Origin: UBA12088 sp964568345
GTDB lineage: Bacteria; Patescibacteriota; Minisyncoccia; Phycocordibacterales; UBA12088
Direction of reading: 5' to 3'
NCBI GenBank assembly: GCA_964568345.1
Contig: CAZMPG010000025.1
Coordinates: 1-18,974 of the forward strand
Length of the DNA: 18,974 nt
Shown: positions 14,845-18,974 of the stretch, one piece after another
Layout: each line of letters begins with the position of its first letter
Position numbering within the stretch: position 1 is the first letter of the stretch
Notes under the pieces: model-generated
Databases searched by the model: none
Seen by the model: the letters and a program-made list of their open reading frames with translations, nothing else
What the model was told of the DNA's origin: nothing
Position numbers and translations under genes: made by a program

Positions 14845-14938
14845 GGACGAAAGAAAAGAGGAAAGAGAAAAGAAGCGCTGCGCCTCTTTTACTTTTTTTA
14901 CTTTCCACTTTTCTCTTTCCACTTTTCTCTTCTCGTCC
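14845..14938 (+). promoter_or_regulatory. Structured folA leader with competing hairpins and a tandem 14-mer
   Basis: This purine-then-pyrimidine tract is a long imperfect inverted repeat that ends directly at the folA ATG. GGACGA (14845-14850) pairs with TCGTCC (14933-14938), and GGAAAGAGAAAAG (14860-14872) pairs with CTTTTCTCTTTCC (14908-14920). A second, shorter hairpin (14868-14890: AAAAGA/TCTTTT plus GCG/CGC) shares bases with the long one and is followed by seven T (14893-14899), like an intrinsic terminator. CTTTCCACTTTTCT is duplicated in tandem at 14901-14914 and 14915-14928. No ribosome binding site precedes the ATG. It could be an attenuator or a low-complexity genomic repeat. Confidence 0.5.
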
Positions 14939-15433
14939 ATGCCCCGTATCACCCTCATCGCCGCACTCGGCGCCCGCACCCGCGCGATCGGCAGAAACGG
15001 CAAGCTCCTCTGGCACCTACCGGGCGACCTCCCCCGCTTCAGGGCACTCACCCTCGGCCACCCGGTCGTCATGGGGAGCGTGACGTTTGCGTCTATCGGG
15101 AAGCCGCTCCCCGGCCGCACGACGATCGTCCTCACGAAGGACCTTGCGTGGGCGCACGAGGGGGTGATCGTCGCACACACGCTCGACGAAGCGCTCGAGG
15201 CAGCGACAGCACGTGATCCGCACGAGGTGTTCGTGGCAGGCGGCGGCAGTGTCTACGCACAGGCGATCACCCGTGCCGACCGCCTCCTCCTCACGCTCGT
15301 CGACGACGATACCGAGGGCGACACGTTCTTCCCCGACTGGCGTACCCGCTTCGTCGAAACAGCGCGCGAAGAGGCACCAGGGCCACCCCCCTATGCATGG
15401 GCGACGTACGAACCCCGTAGTGGTACACTGTAG
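14939..15433 (+). CDS. folA: Dihydrofolate reductase
   Basis: The 164 aa enzyme reduces dihydrofolate, the by-product of ThyA, to tetrahydrofolate. Family features seen are ITLIAALGARTRAIG at the start, WHLPGDLPRF with the acidic D30 (E. coli D27) and F34 (F31), VVMG, SIGKPLPGR with R60 (R57), VAGGGSVYAQ, and EGDTFFPDW. Length is typical. E. coli R44 and H45 are replaced by S47 and V48, and the arginine after GGG (R98) is serine, so the residues that usually grip the NADPH 2'-phosphate are reduced. The start is fixed by homology, although the upstream bases are a pyrimidine tract with no ribosome binding site. It is transcribed away from the dcd-thyA-glyA operon with which it forms the thymidylate cycle, and is followed after four bases by an unrecognised gene. 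Confidence 0.95.
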   Translation: MPRITLIAALGARTRAIGRNGKLLWHLPGDLPRFRALTLGHPVVMGSVTFASIGKPLPGRTTIVLTKDLAWAHEGVIVAHTLDEALEAATARDPHEVFVAGGGSVYAQAITRADRLLLTLVDDDTEGDTFFPDWRTRFVETAREEAPGPPPYAWATYEPRSGTL

Positions 15434-15437
15434 CCGT

Positions 15438-15860
15438 ATGCAGCACCTTGAGCGTGCATCACTTCCTGTCGAGCAGCCTCTCCGCATTCCAAACGTGGAC
15501 GAGGAGGCGCGCTTTGCAGCGCTCGAGGATACCGGGGGTGGCATCCTCCGACTCCAGGGCGAGGAGGGACGGGTAAGCGACGGAGAGGAGTTCCTTGATG
15601 ACGAAGACTGGTGTCTCACGAGCCCCCACTACTCCGCATACCTCCATGCAGGGAGTTTCTCTGTGGGGCAGACCCATGCGACGCTCCTCGCCAAAATGCA
15701 GCGCACCGTCACAGGATTTACCCCGGTACCAGAAAACACCTGCTACCGTCTCTGGAACTGCCGCACCCACGAAGTGGAGCATGTGTCGTACCGGCTCTTC
15801 GAGCACCTTCGACCAACACTCATCCAGCGTGTAGTACCCCCTGCACCCACACTCCACTAG
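15438..15860 (+). CDS. Hypothetical protein, 140 aa
   Basis: I do not recognise a family. The product is a soluble, acidic-to-neutral protein without signal or membrane segment. Visible landmarks are an acidic middle (about 48-58, DGEEFLDDEDW), an aromatic/histidine stretch (SPHYSAYLHAGSF) and two cysteines (NTCYRLWNC). Reasons to believe it is coding: ATG is four bases after the folA stop, codon choice (CTC, GAG, CGC, GTG) matches the neighbours, and the frame fills the space exactly to the convergent gene, sharing the bases CTAG so that both stops overlap. A frame on the opposite strand across this interval also stays open but has to run into the glycosyltransferase gene. No ribosome binding site is seen, so translation may be coupled to folA. 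Confidence 0.6.
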   Translation: MQHLERASLPVEQPLRIPNVDEEARFAALEDTGGGILRLQGEEGRVSDGEEFLDDEDWCLTSPHYSAYLHAGSFSVGQTHATLLAKMQRTVTGFTPVPENTCYRLWNCRTHEVEHVSYRLFEHLRPTLIQRVVPPAPTLH

Positions 15861-17959
15861 GCTGCCTGTCCGCTCATCGCCACGCCAAAGAAGTGCTGTT
15901 GGGCGGCGCCGGTGCGCTGGAGCTTGTGCCAGCGCGTCGGGGTGCCGTCGGCTATCTTGAGGACCACGAGGAGCACGATAGCCGAGTACACAAAGAGGTA
16001 CACGAAGCGCTGGAACGGCACGAGCCACACAGAAGGGCGCGATGCTTTCGGCTCATGGAATAGCCCGAGGTATGCGTAGAGTATGTCTACTGCGGTGAAT
16101 ACGAAGAGGAAGAACAGCATGTTCGGGTGCGTCGTGCCGAGGAGCGTCCCGAGTATGATGGAAAGATTGAGCGCGAGGGCGACGATGGGTACGAGGACGC
16201 TGAACGTGACCGCGTACGGAAGGGCAAACCACCCCAAGCGGAGTGCGCGGTCCCCAAAAAGGTATGCGCGGTACTTGTAGAGGCACTGGAACGTCCCGTA
16301 CGTCCAGCGCAACCGCTGGAGGTAGAACGAGCGGATATTCGACGGCGCCTCGGTGTACGCAACCGCCTCGGGCACATACACGACGCCATAGTTCCTTCCG
16401 AGGAGTGCGAGGGTGAGGTCCTGATCCTCGACAAGCGTTTCGTCGGAGTACCCGCCGACCGCGTGGAGCGCTGTGCGCCGCCACGCGCCGACCGCCCCCG
16501 GCACCACATGTACTGAACCGAGCGTCGAGATCACCTCTTTGTCGATATTCTGCCCCACGAGGTACTCGAGGAGCTGGTACCGCTCGAGCGGCTTCCGCGC
16601 GAGCGCTGGCACCACCTTCCCCGCGGTGGCACCGATACGCGGCGCGGAGAAGGGCCGGATGAGGGCGTCAATGCAGTCGGGCGCGAGCACGGTGTCGCTG
16701 TCTATCGCCACCACCACCTCGCCCTGCGCCACCACGAGGCCAAGGTTGAGTGCGGAGGATTTCCCTCCATTCTCCTTCGCAACAACCCGCACGAGGGGGT
16801 ATTGGGTAGCTACATCCCGAGCAACCGCGAGCGTAGCATCGGTTGACCCATCGTCAATCACGATGACTTCGTCGGGCACTCGCGTATTCCCAAGCACCGA
16901 CATGATGGTTGCGCGGATGTTCTCCGCTTCGTTGTAGGCGGGGATGAGCACCGACACCGTCCCCGGAAAGGTCGGCAGGCTGCTCACCCCCTCGCGCCGC
17001 CTCGCCACAAACAGCCACACGAACACGGCGATGCGCGCTACCGCGAGCATGCTTACGAAGACGGTGAGTACCTCGATGACGCTCGAAAGGTGCGCAACCG
17101 CGGCAAGGAGTATCCGGTCGCTCACGACACCCGGCGTCATCGTCGCCACCGGCATCACCGCATCCCGCGATACCCCGAGCGCGGTCGTGAGGGGAACGAT
17201 CTCGTACCCTTCCGCCCGGATGAGCCGGATTATTTCCGGGAGCGCTTCCGCGGTGTACTCGTTGTCGTGAAAGAGGAAGATGTGCTGCGGCCTCCCGTAG
17301 TAGCGGGCGGCTTTCGCGGCGAGTGCGGAGCGCACCTCGACAAGCGCTTCCTCCTTCGAGGCGACCTCCCAGTCGTCTGAGTCGAGATCGACACCGATCG
17401 GCACATACCCAGCATCGTACACCGCGCGCCAAATGTAGTGCTCATCCGCAGCGGGCACCACCTCGAAGGGTGCGAGGTCAGTGAGGTACGGCGGGCGGTA
17501 GAGGAGCGCCGCATGACCGGTCGCCGCCTCCATGACCGCATTTGTTTCATTGAGCTCTCGCACGATACGCGCACCGCTCTCGTGCACGGTCGCCTCGTGG
17601 CTAAAGGTGTGATTGCCGACCTCAAACCCACGGGCAACGAGCTCCCGAGCTTGCTTGGGGTGCGCAAGGATCCGCTCCCCTACGAGGAAGAACGTCGCCG
17701 GCACGCGCTCCCGCTCAAGTGTCTCCATGATCTCGTCGGTTGCTCTGCCTGCCGGGCCATCGTCGAAGGTGAGTACAACGTACCGGTCTGGCGTCGAGCT
17801 ACCATACGTCGGCGTGCACGCGACGCCGCAGCGCACCGACGGCGCATCGGCAAACACGCGGAGGTGGATGAGCGCCCCCACGAGCACAGTGAACGCAACA
17901 GCGAGCGCCGTACGAATAAGGATGCGGCGCGTACGCGAAGATGTGCGAGCGAATATCAT
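15857..17959 (-). CDS. Bifunctional polysaccharide deacetylase/family 2 glycosyltransferase
   Basis: This is a 700 aa membrane protein in two parts. After a signal-anchor helix (about 13-36) comes a NodB/CE4 deacetylase domain (about 58-265) with TFDDGP (D66, D67), the metal pair H117 and H121 (NHTFSH), RPPY (R155), DDW (195-197) and FHD (H231). Two or so membrane segments (about 285-318) lead to a processive GT2 domain (about 334-560) with DDGS (369-372), DSD (420-422), EDQD (511-514) and QRLRW (548-552). Further membrane helices follow, and a WHKLQRTG tail (677-684) as in PgaC. It is expected to polymerise a UDP-sugar, probably GlcNAc, and deacetylate the product outside the cell. The substrate is inference. 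The gene follows the secreted deacetylase after 27 bases; its stop overlaps that of the convergent 140 aa gene. Confidence 0.93.
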   Translation of the reverse strand: MIFARTSSRTRRILIRTALAVAFTVLVGALIHLRVFADAPSVRCGVACTPTYGSSTPDRYVVLTFDDGPAGRATDEIMETLERERVPATFFLVGERILAHPKQARELVARGFEVGNHTFSHEATVHESGARIVRELNETNAVMEAATGHAALLYRPPYLTDLAPFEVVPAADEHYIWRAVYDAGYVPIGVDLDSDDWEVASKEEALVEVRSALAAKAARYYGRPQHIFLFHDNEYTAEALPEIIRLIRAEGYEIVPLTTALGVSRDAVMPVATMTPGVVSDRILLAAVAHLSSVIEVLTVFVSMLAVARIAVFVWLFVARRREGVSSLPTFPGTVSVLIPAYNEAENIRATIMSVLGNTRVPDEVIVIDDGSTDATLAVARDVATQYPLVRVVAKENGGKSSALNLGLVVAQGEVVVAIDSDTVLAPDCIDALIRPFSAPRIGATAGKVVPALARKPLERYQLLEYLVGQNIDKEVISTLGSVHVVPGAVGAWRRTALHAVGGYSDETLVEDQDLTLALLGRNYGVVYVPEAVAYTEAPSNIRSFYLQRLRWTYGTFQCLYKYRAYLFGDRALRLGWFALPYAVTFSVLVPIVALALNLSIILGTLLGTTHPNMLFFLFVFTAVDILYAYLGLFHEPKASRPSVWLVPFQRFVYLFVYSAIVLLVVLKIADGTPTRWHKLQRTGAAQQHFFGVAMSGQAA

Positions 17960-17972
17960 ACGACTGCGACGC

Positions 17973-17986
17973 CGCGCACGTGCGCG
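17973..17986 (-). repeat. Perfect 14 bp palindrome between the two deacetylase genes
   Basis: CGCGCACGTGCGCG lies directly after the TAG stop of the secreted deacetylase and 13 bases before the ATG of the bifunctional enzyme. It has no T tract, so it is not a standard terminator. It could be an RNA stem that tunes expression between the genes, an mRNA stability element or a protein-binding site. Confidence 0.55.
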
Positions 17987-18805
17987 CTAGATCTTGCCGG
18001 CGAGCCCTTGTCGCACCGTCACCACCGGCACCCCGAGCGCCGTGGTGTGCGCGAGCAATGCATCGAGGTATGCGGGGGTGTTCGCGTACTCATTGCCATT
18101 ATCGGCCATTTCGTGGAACGTGATGATGAGCCACTCCCCCCGCGCTACCGCGTCATCAACGGCGGTGAGTAGGTCAGTAAGCGGTGTCGCGGAGGTCGGC
18201 GAAAGGGAGCGAAGCTCGAAGACGGGTGTCGCAGCACTGTTCGTCTCCGGTTCGACCGTACGCCCGTTCGTATAGCCGGTAAGGCGTGCCGTGCGGAGCA
18301 CGGCTTGATTGTATGAGCCGAACGGGTAGGCGAGTGAGGTCACCCGAGTACCCGTCACCCGCTCGAGGGTGCGCTTCGAGGAGGAAAGCTCGCGGAGGAG
18401 GTCCCCCGCACGAAGGGTCGTGAGGTCGCGGTGCGTCACCGTGTGGCCGCCGATCTCGTGGCCTGCACGCGCAAGCGAGCGCACCTGCTCTGCCGTCATG
18501 AAGCCTGGGTACTCCTCGTGGTCGAGGTACGCCGTGGTGATGTAGAAAGTCGCGCGCACCCCATACGCATTGAGCACAGGCAGCGCGGCGTCGTACTGCG
18601 ACGCCCACCCGTCGTCGAAGGTGATGGATACCTGCGCCCGCGGCGGCACCGAAGGGTAGCTACCCCAAAGCGAGGCTCCTTGTGTAAACCAAGCGGTTTG
18701 CGCCCGAGCGCCCAGGGGCGCTACCGCGAATGCGAGCATGAGGCACGCTGCTATTGCACGCGCCACGCGCGAGCACACGACAGGAATACTACTGTTCTGT
18801 ACCAT
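17987..18805 (-). CDS. Secreted polysaccharide deacetylase (NodB/PgaB N-domain type)
   Basis: The 272 aa protein has a signal peptide (1-36, cleavage near ARAQ) and one CE4 deacetylase domain (about 58-268). The motifs are TFDDGW (D64, D65), GGHTVTH with the metal pair H121 and H125, AYPFGSYN (159-166) and ITFHEM with H231. The DDGW form and the AYPFG motif resemble PgaB-like and other extracellular deacetylases rather than the DDGP of its neighbour. It would remove N-acetyl groups from an exopolysaccharide or from peptidoglycan. It is first in a two-gene unit with the deacetylase/glycosyltransferase fusion. ATG at 18805 has only a weak AGAAAG ahead of it. The 60-base leader holds a hairpin with a T run and a tiny reading frame, so regulation by attenuation is possible. 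Confidence 0.9.
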   Translation of the reverse strand: MVQNSSIPVVCSRVARAIAACLMLAFAVAPLGARAQTAWFTQGASLWGSYPSVPPRAQVSITFDDGWASQYDAALPVLNAYGVRATFYITTAYLDHEEYPGFMTAEQVRSLARAGHEIGGHTVTHRDLTTLRAGDLLRELSSSKRTLERVTGTRVTSLAYPFGSYNQAVLRTARLTGYTNGRTVEPETNSAATPVFELRSLSPTSATPLTDLLTAVDDAVARGEWLIITFHEMADNGNEYANTPAYLDALLAHTTALGVPVVTVRQGLAGKI

Positions 18806-18815
18806 AATGATCTTT

Positions 18816-18842
18816 CTACAACTCGTAAAAAACCGTAACCAT
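18816..18842 (-). CDS. Possible leader peptide (8 aa)
   Basis: ATG at 18842 opens a frame reading MVTVFYEL and stops with TAG 10 bases before the deacetylase ATG. The start lies in the loop of the leader hairpin and the frame runs through its T tract. No ribosome binding site is visible, and a frame this short can easily arise by chance. Confidence 0.2.
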   Translation of the reverse strand: MVTVFYEL

Positions 18843-18858
18843 GGTAAACGATTACGGT
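18827..18858 (-). terminator. Attenuator-like hairpin in the deacetylase leader
   Basis: On the - strand ACCGTAA (18858-18852) pairs with TTACGGT (18838-18832) across a 13-base loop, followed directly by five more T. It lies between the strong promoter and the ATG, so it may stop some transcripts early. The stem is only 7 bp and AT-containing, so it would be a weak terminator. Confidence 0.4.
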
Positions 18859-18872
18859 ACTGGTAGTATTAA

Positions 18873-18901
18873 AGAATACACTACTTTTCGTTTCTTGTCA
18901 A
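18873..18901 (-). promoter_or_regulatory. Strong sigma70-type promoter of the deacetylase unit
   Basis: A perfect TTGACA (18896-18901) and TATTCT (18873-18878, five of six consensus bases) are exactly 17 bases apart on the - strand. This is the best promoter match in the window. Transcription should begin near 18866, leaving a leader of about 60 bases before the deacetylase. Confidence 0.8.
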
Positions 18902-18960
18902 ACACCGCCGTCGTAACCCCTCACAGCCCCCGAATGTCATATAAAGGAACTACCCACACC

Positions 18961-18974
18961 ATGAGGTATCCTGA
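18961..18974 (+). CDS. Possible start of a rightward gene, cut by the window edge
   Basis: ATG at 18961 begins four complete codons (MRYP). AAAGGAA at 18943-18949 could be a ribosome binding site with an 11-base gap, and TATAAA at 18940-18945 could be a -10 box for a nearly leaderless message. The interval 18902-18960 otherwise shows nothing. Too little is present to confirm a gene. Confidence 0.2.

Noticed and set aside
14901..14928. The tandem 14-mer as the start of a CRISPR or satellite array
   Set aside because: Only two adjacent copies, no spacers and no cas genes.
14680..15180. Lys/Ser-rich open frames on the - strand over the folA leader
   Set aside because: They are produced by the low-complexity purine/pyrimidine tract and overlap the starts of both the CYTH and folA genes.
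15459..16028. 189-codon open frame on the - strand opposite the 140 aa gene
   Set aside because: It must overlap the glycosyltransferase C-terminus in another frame. The + strand gene has better spacing to folA and codon use like its neighbours. Not fully excluded.
1..18974. tRNA, rRNA, insertion sequence, prophage or CRISPR array
   Set aside because: No cloverleaf-like segment, ribosomal sequence, transposase, integrase or regular repeat array was recognised by reading both strands. A tRNA scan was not possible.

Overview
The window looks like a piece of a moderately GC-rich Candidatus Patescibacteria (CPR) chromosome, most likely Parcubacteria. The signs are very tight packing, TGA used as a stop (so not the recoded Gracilibacteria or Absconditabacteria), a DUF2914 membrane protein of the type common in that group, and two secreted proteins that carry a short hydrophobic helical motif next to a peptidoglycan-binding-like domain. 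The placement rests on protein recognition alone, with no search run.

Layout, left to right. (1) 80-1480 (+) is a PIN-PhoH ATPase/RNase with its own promoter, ribosome binding site and a strong intrinsic terminator. (2) 1541-11148 (-) is a block of six surface and membrane genes, read right to left. It starts with a secreted multi-domain protein with an N-terminal wall-binding module (712 aa). Next come a DUF2339 multi-pass membrane protein, a thrombospondin-3-repeat protein with one C-terminal membrane segment, and a 986 aa delta-60 repeat protein with a C-terminal wall-binding module. These four are joined by gaps of 6 and 10 bases and an ATGA overlap. An 86 aa anchored small protein and a DUF2914 membrane protein follow. 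(3) 11249-14765 (-) is a thymidylate operon: CYTH-domain protein, dcd, thyA, glyA. (4) 14939-15860 (+), divergent from it, holds folA and an unrecognised 140 aa gene. (5) 15857-18805 (-) encodes a secreted NodB-type deacetylase and a fused NodB deacetylase/family 2 glycosyltransferase, an exopolysaccharide module resembling PgaB/PgaC. A possible new + strand gene starts at the right edge.

How the genes fit together. Dcd, ThyA, FolA and GlyA make a complete thymidylate cycle: dCTP to a dUMP precursor, dUMP to dTMP, dihydrofolate to tetrahydrofolate, and serine-driven regeneration of methylene-tetrahydrofolate. The two other modules build the cell surface: wall-anchored repeat proteins and a partly deacetylated polysaccharide, which would suit a small attached or episymbiotic cell (inference).

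Points most worth a second look are: a folA leader that can fold into two mutually exclusive hairpins, one followed by seven T; a ThyA lacking three of the four usual dUMP-phosphate arginines; the wall-binding module placed at opposite ends of two surface proteins; nested inverted repeats over the surface-operon promoter; and a second attenuator-like leader before the secreted deacetylase.
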